A stretch of 64,000 nucleotides of DNA from Chitinophagaceae bacterium (GTDB taxonomy: Bacteria; Bacteroidota; Bacteroidia; Chitinophagales; Chitinophagaceae): positions 1-64,000 of the forward strand of contig JAQBNK010000038.1 of the NCBI GenBank assembly GCA_028288595.1, in the 5' to 3' direction. Below are positions 50,728-60,006 of this stretch, one piece after another; the stretch's first letter is position 1, and each line of letters starts with the position of its first letter. The position numbers were made by a program, and so were the translations under genes. The notes under the pieces are model-generated. The model saw nothing but the letters and a program-made list of their open reading frames with translations. It did no database searches and was not told the DNA's origin.

Positions 50728-51669
50728 ATGAAGAAAGGGCTTTTGATTTTATCCGGCATTATAATTATCGCACTTATCTGCACTTACCTGTTTATTCCTT
50801 CCAAAATCAATGTTATTGCTTCTACTGAGGCAAATATGAATGCGGATGCTGTTTTTCGTACACTTAGAACAGAAACCACATGGCAAAAATGGTGGCCAGG
50901 GAAAATAGAAAAAGAAAATCAAAAAAATATATTTACCTGGAATGGCAATCGATTTTCTATTGGGCAAATATCTTATAATGCTTTCCAGATGAATACTGAT
51001 ATAAACGGGAATCATTTTGAAAGCCTTTTATACCTGGTACCAGGTGAAAATAATAAGGTGCTGATAAACTGGGAAACAAATTATAAAGCCAGTACCAATC
51101 CATTTGTTCGTATAAAACAATACCTGTATGCGAAAAAACTCGAGAATGCTTTTACTAGTGTTCTGAGTAAAATAAAGAGTTATGTTCAGAGCTCCGCTAA
51201 TGTATATGGATTCGACATCCAGAAGGAAAAAGTTGCTTATGAATATGTAACTACAAGCGCTGCTACATTTAATCACGATCCTTTGCCAAAAGAAATATAT
51301 TCTCTTGTAGGGGTTATAACCAGCTATGTGGAGCAGAACGGGGGGAAAGTTATAGGATATCCTATACTTAATATAACATCTGCTGATAGTGCACATTTCG
51401 AAACACGGATAGCAATTCCAACAAATAAAAAATTGTCTTCTACGAATACTATCTTATCCAAGTGGATGATGAAAGGAGGCTATATTTTAACAACCGAAGT
51501 GAAAGGCGGTAAAAGAAATATTGAACAGGCCATGCAGCAGGTTAATCAATTTCTTATTGATAATCATTACAGCCGGATTGCCATTCCTTTTCAATCATTA
51601 ATTACAAACCGGTTAAATGAGCCTGATACTAATAAATGGATAACGAAGGTTTACTATCCTGTTATTTAA
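50728..51669 (+). CDS. Membrane-anchored SRPBCC plus GyrI-like effector-binding protein
   Basis: A 313-residue protein with one amino-terminal helix (KKGLLILSGIIIIALICTYLF). The first half resembles a polyketide-cyclase/SRPBCC fold (MNADAVFRTLRTETTWQKWWP) and the second half a GyrI-like/AraC effector-binding fold (YEYVTTSAATFNH, SLVGVITSYVEQNGGKVIGYP and FETRIAIPTNK). Both bind small hydrophobic ligands. I start at the ATG at 50728; an earlier ATG would hide the helix. It is divergent from GH65, and its 3' end overlaps the FG-GAP gene by 8 bp on the opposite strand. Confidence 0.75.
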   Translation: MKKGLLILSGIIIIALICTYLFIPSKINVIASTEANMNADAVFRTLRTETTWQKWWPGKIEKENQKNIFTWNGNRFSIGQISYNAFQMNTDINGNHFESLLYLVPGENNKVLINWETNYKASTNPFVRIKQYLYAKKLENAFTSVLSKIKSYVQSSANVYGFDIQKEKVAYEYVTTSAATFNHDPLPKEIYSLVGVITSYVEQNGGKVIGYPILNITSADSAHFETRIAIPTNKKLSSTNTILSKWMMKGGYILTTEVKGGKRNIEQAMQQVNQFLIDNHYSRIAIPFQSLITNRLNEPDTNKWITKVYYPVI

Positions 51670-54600
51670 ACGATAGTATTCTGAGGCTGTCGTTATTCAT
51701 TGCAAGAATAAATGCTTCTTTATTTTTAATATTTGTATTAGCGATATGTCTAACCTGCCCTTTAATCGTAAGGCCGCTAAGTGTTTCTGTTTTAAAATTG
51801 CCTTTACCCCTGTTTAACATCAGTGTTCCAAAATCTGCATCGCTTCTGCCTAGCTGGATATTATTTTCGTAATAGTTTCCCATTAATAAAATGTCTGGCA
51901 AGTTATCGTTGTTTCCATTCACTATCACAGCGCTTCTGAACGATGTTAACTGAGCGGCCCACGGCATTGCCTGCACCTGAAAATTCATCTTACCATCATT
52001 AATTAATATAGCATTAGAAAAATAATTGGCGGTAAGAATGTTTGCCTTTTCCAATTTTTCTGCAGTAAATATTTCCTTCAAAGATGCTTTAGCAAAATTT
52101 TCAGCATACAAATATTTCTTTTTTATAAGAGGTATCTGGCGCTGTAACTCATCTTTATTTGAGAAAGGGATCTCTTCACCCTGTAAATAATAAGTAACCA
52201 CCTGTTCTTTCTTCCCGTTATTATCAAAATCATTATAATATAAGCGAACGGGTTCACTGGCAGAAGCTTTTAAACGGCTGTTGAGGCCGAGGTTGCCTGC
52301 AATAAGATCTATATCACCATCGTTGTCTATATCAACGGGAAGTAAAAAATTCCACCATCCTTTTTTATCCGTTAATTCTTTCTTTATAAATTTCCCGTTG
52401 TTATTGATAAAAACATCGATACCTCCCCATTCATAACAAACCAGTAAATCTTTATCACCATCTTTATCTATATCATACCACTTTGCATCAGTTACCATTC
52501 CTGAAAAAGAAAGTCCTTTTGCAATAGTTGAAGCGACATCAATAAAGTGTCCATGGCCGTCATTCTTCAATAAATAAGACTGTGGTATACTTCCATACTC
52601 CCAGGGTATCGACCTCCCCCCAATAAAAAGGTCAATGAAACCATCCTTATTAAAATCATACGAACAAACACAAGAAGCATTTGTATAGCAGTTAGCAAAG
52701 GCATCCTTAAGCTTTGTTAATTGACCCTTGCCATTATTTAAATAAATACAGGGAATTAAATGCCGGTCTTTTCCATAGTATTCATTGCCACCATTAGCTA
52801 TTATCAAATCGGGAAACTTATCATTATTTATATCAGCCCAACATGCAGATACTTCTTCATTGCTACTGTCTTTATCAAGCTCAGGCTGATTAAGCTTTGC
52901 ATAAGTTCCGCCAGGTTGCTGCAGGAAAATAGCGGGCTTAAATGTTTTTGATGCTCCAATGAAGACGTCTTCGAGGCCATCACCGTTAATGTCATCAATT
53001 GCAAGTGCAGGGCCTTCTGTAGAAACCATGTGAGGTATCAGTGGTTCCCTGGTAAACTCCTGGAAAAAATTTTCCTGGTGTTTGTATTGCAGTTTTGTTG
53101 ATTCGGTAATATCTGTAAATGCCCGGCCGTTATTTTTATCGTATCCGGTTATACTGTTATAATCAAATACCGGTAAATTTTCTTTGTATGAAATCGAAAG
53201 GAGTGTATCTTTTTTTATAAGTGATAAAGGCTGGAAAGTATTATCAGGCCAGACAATAAAAGCAGAATCTATTTTCATATTTGCCAGCCCGATATGCAAT
53301 GGTATCTGCATACTGGATTGAAAACCGTGTACAGGATAGTTTTCATAATTATTTATCTGCCCTTCTGCCAAAACAATAACTTTCGAACCGAGTGCATTAA
53401 TATTTTTTGCAGGCCCCGTTAACTTTAGATTTATGAAATGATTTGTTGCATGGTCGGTTTTATTTTCATACAGTGATACAGGTTCATCAATGTTGTTAGT
53501 CACAATATCGAGGTCGCCATCGTTATCCAGGTCAGCATATATGGCACCGTTAGAAAATGTTGGTAAATTACCTTTTACCGAAACTGATATATCATTAAAG
53601 GAAGCATTTCGGCCGTTATGGAAAAATTTATTTGGCAACTTTATTTCAGGAAATTTATTTACAAGAGCCATGTCTTTGTCTTCAATTTTATTCTGCTTAA
53701 ACTCCTCCTGAATTTCTTTACTCGAGATAAAACTTACATAGTCTATATCATTTAGTCTTTTAGGTATACCATTAGAAATAAATAGATCCTTCCATCCATC
53801 ATTATCAAAATCCATCCATAAAGTACTCCAGCTCCAGTCGGATGCAAACATACCTGCATAAAGCCCCACTTCACTAAACATCCCATTCCGCCGGTTCAAT
53901 TGTAAGTTATTGCGGGCATACTGGTAATTATATCCAGCCGAAATTTTATAATTGTAAACATCATAATCTCCTTCTCCCATTGATCTTCTTATCATATAAG
54001 GATCCGATGGAAGCATGTCTGCAGAAACTATATCAGGAAAGCCATCATTATTAATATCCCCTGCATCCACTCCCATAGAATACATGCTGGTATGCATTAT
54101 TCTCGCAGATGATTCTTCTGAAAACTTTCCATTCTTCTGGTTGATGTATAAATAATCATTCTCGTGAAAATCATTACCTGCATAAAGATCCGGCCATCCA
54201 TCGAGATTAATATCAGAGACAACGATTCCCAAGCCATAGCTTATTGCAGAACTATTGATAGCAGATTCCCTGGTTACATCAGTAAATTTAATGCCATCAT
54301 TTCTAAACAACCTGTCGCCGGAAAGCGGGTGATAAGTACCTAAAAAATCTTTACGAGGGCCAAATGTTCCATTCTGGTGAACTGAATGATTAAGAAGAAA
54401 CATGTCGAGGTCGCCGTCGTTATCATAGTCGAAAAAAGCAGCTTGCGTACTAAAGCCTGAGAAATCTAAACCATAGCGTGCAGCTTCATCTTCATAATAA
54501 GGAATGCCTTTTTTAATTCCCTTACAAACAAGCAGTTGATTCTTTCCTTTAAGTGATTCAAAATTTCCAACCTGGCATATATAAATATCGAGTAACCCAT

Positions 54601-55012
54601 CATTATTAATATCAACAACTGATACTCCGGTTGACCATCCATGATTTTGAAAAATATTGGCGCTGGCTGTTACATCTTTAAAGTGCAGCTTACCTTCATT
54701 TAAAAAGAGTTTATTCTCGCCCTGATTGGCTGTAAAGAAAAGATCGATAAGTCCGTCATTATTAAAATCGCCGGCGCCTATTCCTGCACCATTATAAAAA
54801 TACATGTAATTAAACATGTTGAAGGAAGGAGTGGGCCTTAGTACATTTGCGAAGGAGAGACCCGTTGTATTATAATCCAAAACTTCAAATGTAACAATGC
54901 CTTTTTTTTCTTTTCCGCAACTATTAACCAGAGTGGATATTAAAAAAATTGCGAGGCATTTTAAAACTTGGACCAAATTAGAGCCCGGGTATTTTGCAAA
55001 CGTTCGCCTCAT
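51662..55012 (-). CDS. FG-GAP / ASPIC-UnbV repeat lipoprotein (downstream copy)
   Basis: An exported lipoprotein of about 1,116 residues with lipobox LVNSCGKEK. It is filled with calcium-type FG-GAP/VCBS repeats (DFNNDGLIDLFFT, DINNDGLLDIYIC, DINGDGLEDVFIG and many more), forming a beta-propeller. In the middle lies an ASPIC/UnbV module (LGSKVIVLAEGQINNYENY ... IVWPDNTFQP). I start at the ATG at 55012, 13 bp after the stop of its paralogue; a further ATG at 55057 would overlap it. It probably sits on the cell surface and binds ligand or partners. Confidence 0.9.
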   Translation of the reverse strand: MRRTFAKYPGSNLVQVLKCLAIFLISTLVNSCGKEKKGIVTFEVLDYNTTGLSFANVLRPTPSFNMFNYMYFYNGAGIGAGDFNNDGLIDLFFTANQGENKLFLNEGKLHFKDVTASANIFQNHGWSTGVSVVDINNDGLLDIYICQVGNFESLKGKNQLLVCKGIKKGIPYYEDEAARYGLDFSGFSTQAAFFDYDNDGDLDMFLLNHSVHQNGTFGPRKDFLGTYHPLSGDRLFRNDGIKFTDVTRESAINSSAISYGLGIVVSDINLDGWPDLYAGNDFHENDYLYINQKNGKFSEESSARIMHTSMYSMGVDAGDINNDGFPDIVSADMLPSDPYMIRRSMGEGDYDVYNYKISAGYNYQYARNNLQLNRRNGMFSEVGLYAGMFASDWSWSTLWMDFDNDGWKDLFISNGIPKRLNDIDYVSFISSKEIQEEFKQNKIEDKDMALVNKFPEIKLPNKFFHNGRNASFNDISVSVKGNLPTFSNGAIYADLDNDGDLDIVTNNIDEPVSLYENKTDHATNHFINLKLTGPAKNINALGSKVIVLAEGQINNYENYPVHGFQSSMQIPLHIGLANMKIDSAFIVWPDNTFQPLSLIKKDTLLSISYKENLPVFDYNSITGYDKNNGRAFTDITESTKLQYKHQENFFQEFTREPLIPHMVSTEGPALAIDDINGDGLEDVFIGASKTFKPAIFLQQPGGTYAKLNQPELDKDSSNEEVSACWADINNDKFPDLIIANGGNEYYGKDRHLIPCIYLNNGKGQLTKLKDAFANCYTNASCVCSYDFNKDGFIDLFIGGRSIPWEYGSIPQSYLLKNDGHGHFIDVASTIAKGLSFSGMVTDAKWYDIDKDGDKDLLVCYEWGGIDVFINNNGKFIKKELTDKKGWWNFLLPVDIDNDGDIDLIAGNLGLNSRLKASASEPVRLYYNDFDNNGKKEQVVTYYLQGEEIPFSNKDELQRQIPLIKKKYLYAENFAKASLKEIFTAEKLEKANILTANYFSNAILINDGKMNFQVQAMPWAAQLTSFRSAVIVNGNNDNLPDILLMGNYYENNIQLGRSDADFGTLMLNRGKGNFKTETLSGLTIKGQVRHIANTNIKNKEAFILAMNNDSLRILSFK

Positions 55013-55025
55013 GTACTTTGTCCTT

Positions 55026-58000
55026 TTATTTCTTACGGACGGATTTATCAAATTCATACAAAACGGGATAATCCTGATTTCTTAAAAAGAAGATGCTTTT
55101 ATTGTTACCAATATTCATCACTTTAATATCTCTTACCTGGCCGCTTATTTGAATACCGGATTGTTTTTGGTTCAATACGTTAAACATCCTGTGGCCCTTA
55201 TTAAGAATCACAATACCCAAATTTGCATCTAAGCGTCCAAATTGCGGTGCAAAATCAAATTGATTACCGCCAATGATAAGGTCAGATTTCCCATCATTAT
55301 TTATGTCTGTACAGGCAATAGCATTGGCAGATGAAAATTGTACTTCCGCAGGTAATTGCTGAAGAGAGAATTTCCCATTTCCCTCATTCCATGCAATCAC
55401 TGAACTGCAATAATTAAAATCTTTTACTATTGAACTCTTTATTAAATCAGGCTCAAATAATTCTTCTATAGATTTTGTAGCAAATATTTCATGACGTAAG
55501 TTTTGCTTTTTTAGGTAGGGAAACTGTTCTTCCAAATTCTTCTTCATGAATACAGGAACGTTTTTTCCATTAATTGTTCTGGTTATTACTTCCTGCGGAA
55601 TACCATTCATTCCAAAATAATTGACCCATAATTTAACCGGGTTAGCGGAATCTGGCCGCAGGTAACAATTTTGACCGATGTTTCCCAGTACAATATCATT
55701 TCTGCCATCTCCGTCAAGGTCTGCTATGGTGAGGGTTTGCCACCAGCCTGACAGGTTATTTAAATTGGTTTTTACTTCATTAAAATGATCGCCGGAAAAA
55801 GAAAATATTTTTGGTGCCATCCATTCACCTGTGATGATCAGTTCTTTTTTACCATGTCCCATCATGTCTGCCCATGCAGCCCCTGTCACCATACCAATGC
55901 GGTATATATCTTTGTTTTTTTCTGCGGCGATATCTTTAAAATGTCCTTTTCCATCATTAATATATAAATAACTAAATGGCGATGTTCCGTACAGGTAGGG
56001 AGTGCTTCTGCCTCCGACGAATAAGTCCTGGTATCCATCTCCGTTAAAATCATAAGCAGCTACAGCGCCTATGTTAGAGCTGTTTGGGGGAAATGCATCG
56101 TCTGATATTGAAAAATTTCCGTGACCATCGTTTTTAAATAACAGGTTACTTAACCGCGAAGACCGGGGCGTTGCATTATTACCTCCCGAACCTACAAATA
56201 AATCAAGATCCCCATCGCTATCACAATCAAAAAACAAGCAGGTAACTTGTTCGTGATCTGCTGTTTTATTAAAGGCATCTTCGCTTTTCTTTATAAATTT
56301 GCCATTGGCAGATTGCAGGTATAATTGACCGCCTTTGTTATTAGAACCGCATATGTAAACATCTTCAAGGCCATCCCCATTTACATCTCCTATAGCAGCT
56401 CTTGGACCTTCCTTTGAAAGCATCATCGGTATATTCCTCTCAGAATTAAAGTCTATATAATCATCTTCTTCATGCTTATCAAAATTTGTATTTACCTGGT
56501 TAAATAAAGGGGGGAAAGAGTTTTCTAGCGAATTAAACAAAAGCCCGGCAGGTGGCTGAGAAATTTTATGGACTTTATTAAGGGCTAAACCATTAAATGT
56601 TGAAATTATTTTACCGGGCCATATAACTTTAACCGAATCGATCTTAGCCAATTTTCCTAAACCCACTATTAATTTATAATCCATTGATGATTGAAATCCT
56701 TTACTGGGTATCTGCTCTCTTGTAAATATGTCTTTACCTGAAAAAATTTCAATTTTAGTTCCTATTGCAAATAAATTTTTGTTCGAACCTTTTAAACTAA
56801 AACCGATATAATTTGATTTATTCTTTTCTCTGCTATTATTCTTATATATAAAAGCGGGTCCGTTTACATTATTAATTACCAGATCCAGGTCTCCATCATT
56901 ATCAAGATCGCCATAAGCAGCGCCATTGGAAAAAGAGGGTTTTGTAAAGCCCCATTCATCGCCAATATCTGTGAACTTCAGATTGCCATTATTTCTAAAG
57001 GCTTTATTTTTCAAAGGGGTAGATGGCATTTTATTAAGAATAGCATCAACGTCATCTTTCTTCCCTGTAGCCGTCATTTTTTGTACAATATCGCTGGCAA
57101 AAAAATCTATAAAATCTTGGTTCGTAAGATCGTGAGCAATCCCGTTACAGACATACAAATCATTGTAACCGTCATTATCAGCATCAAACATAAGAGCACC
57201 CCAACTCCAGTCAGAAGCCTCTACTCCTGAATAATTGGCGATCTCCATAAACTTTCCATTTCCATTATTCAATTGAATGGTGTTTTGCATGAATTGATGA
57301 TAGAAGCCTGATTGTTCTTTTAAATGATACGTGTCGTAATTATCAAAAGAAGAGGTCGTTCTCAGGCGATAATCATCCCAGGGCAACATATCTGTTGTGA
57401 AAATATCAGGATATCCATCGTTGTTGATGTCCTGCATATCCGCACCCATGGATGCAAGGCTGGTATGCCCCACATAACCTTCTAATTCATCTTTAAAGGT
57501 TCCATTCTTTTGATTGATGTAGAGATAATCTCTTTCAAAAAAATCATTTGATACATAAACATCCGGATAACTGTCTCCATTTACATCGCCAATAGTCACT
57601 CCAAGTCCAAGGCTTATTAACCCGCCATGAATCCCCGCTTCTTTTGTTACTTCAATAAATTTTCCGTTATCGTTCCTGTATAAATGATCGCCACCACCTT
57701 TTAAAAAATCTGCAACGGCCCATTGATTTGCAGGAAGATCCCGCATATTCGCATAGTTCAGCGTGTTGGCAGGGATAGGACTGTTATTGACAATAAAACA
57801 ATCAAGGTCTCCATCCATATCATAATCAAAGAAAGAGGCTTGAGTTGAGTATCCACTATTATCAAGACCGTATTGATGTGCGCTTTCAGTAAAGGTGAGG
57901 TTGTGGTTATTAATAAATAACTGGTTTTTTCTAAGGGAACTGTCAAACATATTGCCCGCATTGCATACATAAATATCAAGCCAGCCATCGTTGTTAATAT

Positions 58001-58349
58001 CAACAAATGTTACTCCTGTGCTCCATTGTTTTTTTTCCCGGAAACCTGCTTTATCAGAAATATCACTGAATTTAAGATTACCCTGGTTAAGGTAAAGTCT
58101 ATTGCTGACCTGGTTACCTGTAAAAAAAATATCCGGAAGGCCATCATTATTAATGTCTCCTATTGCAACCCCGCCGCCATTGTAAAAATTCCGGTAGTTA
58201 AAAACATTAAAGTCTTTCGATTCTTTCAATGAATTGTTGAAATCAATGTTGGTATTTTCAATCAGGCTAAATAATGTTTCGCTATTGGTTTCTTTACATG
58301 AAGAGAGTAAAAAAGAAATCATTATTAAGGAAAGGGTGGAAAATTTCAT
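55026..58349 (-). CDS. FG-GAP / ASPIC-UnbV repeat lipoprotein (upstream copy)
   Basis: A lipoprotein of 1,107 residues with lipobox SFLLSSCKE. It has the same architecture and order as the neighbouring gene: VCBS repeats (DINNDGLPDIFFT, DINNDGWLDIYVC, DVNGDSYPDVYV), an ASPIC/UnbV module (AIGTKIEIFSGKDIFTREQI, VKVIWPGKIISTF) and a second propeller. The two proteins are tandem paralogues, clearly diverged but alignable along their length. The gene starts 61 bp after susD with a terminator in between. Similar proteins often follow SusC/SusD pairs in Chitinophagaceae. Confidence 0.92.
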   Translation of the reverse strand: MKFSTLSLIMISFLLSSCKETNSETLFSLIENTNIDFNNSLKESKDFNVFNYRNFYNGGGVAIGDINNDGLPDIFFTGNQVSNRLYLNQGNLKFSDISDKAGFREKKQWSTGVTFVDINNDGWLDIYVCNAGNMFDSSLRKNQLFINNHNLTFTESAHQYGLDNSGYSTQASFFDYDMDGDLDCFIVNNSPIPANTLNYANMRDLPANQWAVADFLKGGGDHLYRNDNGKFIEVTKEAGIHGGLISLGLGVTIGDVNGDSYPDVYVSNDFFERDYLYINQKNGTFKDELEGYVGHTSLASMGADMQDINNDGYPDIFTTDMLPWDDYRLRTTSSFDNYDTYHLKEQSGFYHQFMQNTIQLNNGNGKFMEIANYSGVEASDWSWGALMFDADNDGYNDLYVCNGIAHDLTNQDFIDFFASDIVQKMTATGKKDDVDAILNKMPSTPLKNKAFRNNGNLKFTDIGDEWGFTKPSFSNGAAYGDLDNDGDLDLVINNVNGPAFIYKNNSREKNKSNYIGFSLKGSNKNLFAIGTKIEIFSGKDIFTREQIPSKGFQSSMDYKLIVGLGKLAKIDSVKVIWPGKIISTFNGLALNKVHKISQPPAGLLFNSLENSFPPLFNQVNTNFDKHEEDDYIDFNSERNIPMMLSKEGPRAAIGDVNGDGLEDVYICGSNNKGGQLYLQSANGKFIKKSEDAFNKTADHEQVTCLFFDCDSDGDLDLFVGSGGNNATPRSSRLSNLLFKNDGHGNFSISDDAFPPNSSNIGAVAAYDFNGDGYQDLFVGGRSTPYLYGTSPFSYLYINDGKGHFKDIAAEKNKDIYRIGMVTGAAWADMMGHGKKELIITGEWMAPKIFSFSGDHFNEVKTNLNNLSGWWQTLTIADLDGDGRNDIVLGNIGQNCYLRPDSANPVKLWVNYFGMNGIPQEVITRTINGKNVPVFMKKNLEEQFPYLKKQNLRHEIFATKSIEELFEPDLIKSSIVKDFNYCSSVIAWNEGNGKFSLQQLPAEVQFSSANAIACTDINNDGKSDLIIGGNQFDFAPQFGRLDANLGIVILNKGHRMFNVLNQKQSGIQISGQVRDIKVMNIGNNKSIFFLRNQDYPVLYEFDKSVRKK

Positions 58350-58361
58350 CGGCTCGAAAAT

Positions 58362-58390
58362 AAAAAAAGGCCATTATTAAAATGGCCTTT
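58362..58390 (-). terminator. Terminator between susD and the FG-GAP pair
   Basis: A perfect 9-bp stem (AAAGGCCAT / ATGGCCTTT) with a 7-nt loop; on the minus strand it is followed by seven T residues. It lies between susD and the first FG-GAP gene and should cut down read-through. Confidence 0.85.
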
Positions 58391-58410
58391 CTGAAAAAAT
58401 ATTTAAAAAA

Positions 58411-59976
58411 CTAGTACCCGAAATTTTGTTTCAAATTTGGATTTGAAGAAAGGGCAATGTTCGGAATTGGAAAAACTACTTTTGATGGATCTGAAGCTTG
58501 AGGTCTTTCACCAACTGGTTCATTGAATACACCATAACGAATCATATCATTCCTTCTCCATGCTTCGAGATAAAGCTCCCTGCCACGTTCTGCTAAAAGC
58601 GTTGCTAAATTAACAGAAGTCAAATTACCAACACCGCGTTTGGTCCTGATACTGTTGACGATAGATAATGCCGTTTGAGGATCAGTGCCCCCTCTTAATA
58701 TGGCTTCAGCCTTCATTAACAAGACGTCTGATAAGCGAAAGAAAACATATTCATTTTGGCTTGCCCAACCGCCATTATTCATTTCTGAAGGATCTAGCGG
58801 ATATTTATTTGTTCTGATTCCTTTAGATTCTGTGGAGAAAAATAAACTTACATCAGGAGTGAATACCAAGGGGTTTCCACTTCGGTCTTTCAAATCAACT
58901 ATAGGGTTTCCGACCTTTTTATCTTTAGGGCCTTGTTGCTGCCCTACGAGAAATCCTGCAGGACGGCCAACCGTGGATGTATATCCCGGAATTGATTGAG
59001 ACCTGCGCACATCAGACTGTTCGAAGCTGTTGTAAAAATCTGCCAATGTTGTAAAGCCATTCCAGCCATCTGGGGGCATAAAATAGTGATTACCCATACA
59101 ACTAGCCCAAACCATATTAATACCCTGGCTATTCTGTCTTACAAATATGTTTTCTGTTGATTTTGTACCATTATCCCATGTAAAGTTATCCCAGTAATTA
59201 CTAGATACTGATAATGCCGGACTTGCGATTATTGCATTACAAAGAGCAATTACTTTATTCATGTCTGCCGCATCAAAGGTAAACGGTCCTGCAGGTTTTG
59301 TTGGATCCTGTTTAAATACAGCTTTATTTAAGTAAGTTTTTGCTAGTAGAAATTGTGCAGCTGCTTTGTTCGCCATATTTCTGTTAGCATGAGTATAAGC
59401 AGGTAAAGCAGGAATAATAGCTTCTAACTCACTTATAATAAAATCAGTTGCCTGTGCCCTGGTAAAAACATCTGGAAGATCCTGAACAGCAGCAGTAGCT
59501 GGTCTATGCTGAACCTGCCCGAATGCATCACAAATAATATAGGAGAAATAAGCCCTCAGAAATTTAGCTTCAGCCTGTGTTTGTCCTGATGATGTTTCAG
59601 CCAGCAAAGTAGTTTGAAATAATGCTCCATTCAGGCCATTCCATGCATTATTGATTTCACCATGCGAGCCATCCCAGGTATGAAGGTGTAATTTGCGCCA
59701 TACTGCAAAATCATCCCAGTCTGTTCCCCGGGTAGGCCCGAGTAACTCATCGGTTGTATGCTCCGACATAGCATATATTCCCCCATTACCTACTATTTGG
59801 TTTAGTTGGTTATATACTTGTGAAAGGGATGAAGCTGCTGGAGCACCGCCAGCTGTTTGTATAGCTTCAGAATTAGGATCCTTTAGTTTTGTATCCAGTT
59901 TTGTACAGGATACAATACCTATAACGATCACAGAAGTGAGAATCAACAGGTAATTATTTTTAAACATTTTTTTCAT
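58411..59976 (-). CDS. SusD/RagB-family surface glycan-binding lipoprotein
   Basis: A 521-residue lipoprotein with lipobox VIGIVSCTKLD (Cys24). It has the SusD helical layout: TPR-like helices in the first half (EAKFLRAYFSYIICDAFGQV, TRAQATDFIISELEAIIPAL), and the conserved carboxy part FRLSDVLLMKAEAILRGG and RGRELYLEAWRRNDMIRYG. It forms the lid over the SusC barrel and binds the substrate before import. The gene follows susC by 30 bp. The bound nutrient is not evident, though nearby trehalase and GH65 suggest alpha-glucosides. Confidence 0.95.
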   Translation of the reverse strand: MKKMFKNNYLLILTSVIVIGIVSCTKLDTKLKDPNSEAIQTAGGAPAASSLSQVYNQLNQIVGNGGIYAMSEHTTDELLGPTRGTDWDDFAVWRKLHLHTWDGSHGEINNAWNGLNGALFQTTLLAETSSGQTQAEAKFLRAYFSYIICDAFGQVQHRPATAAVQDLPDVFTRAQATDFIISELEAIIPALPAYTHANRNMANKAAAQFLLAKTYLNKAVFKQDPTKPAGPFTFDAADMNKVIALCNAIIASPALSVSSNYWDNFTWDNGTKSTENIFVRQNSQGINMVWASCMGNHYFMPPDGWNGFTTLADFYNSFEQSDVRRSQSIPGYTSTVGRPAGFLVGQQQGPKDKKVGNPIVDLKDRSGNPLVFTPDVSLFFSTESKGIRTNKYPLDPSEMNNGGWASQNEYVFFRLSDVLLMKAEAILRGGTDPQTALSIVNSIRTKRGVGNLTSVNLATLLAERGRELYLEAWRRNDMIRYGVFNEPVGERPQASDPSKVVFPIPNIALSSNPNLKQNFGY

Positions 59977-60006
59977 ACAATAAATTTTAGACCTTGTTAG
60001 GTTAAA

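Noticed and set aside
55026-58349. Many aspartate-rich repeats as possible frameshifted or assembly-duplicated DNA shared with 51662-55012
   Set aside because: The two genes are alignable only as proteins; nucleotide sequence, lipobox and ends differ, so they are true diverged paralogues.
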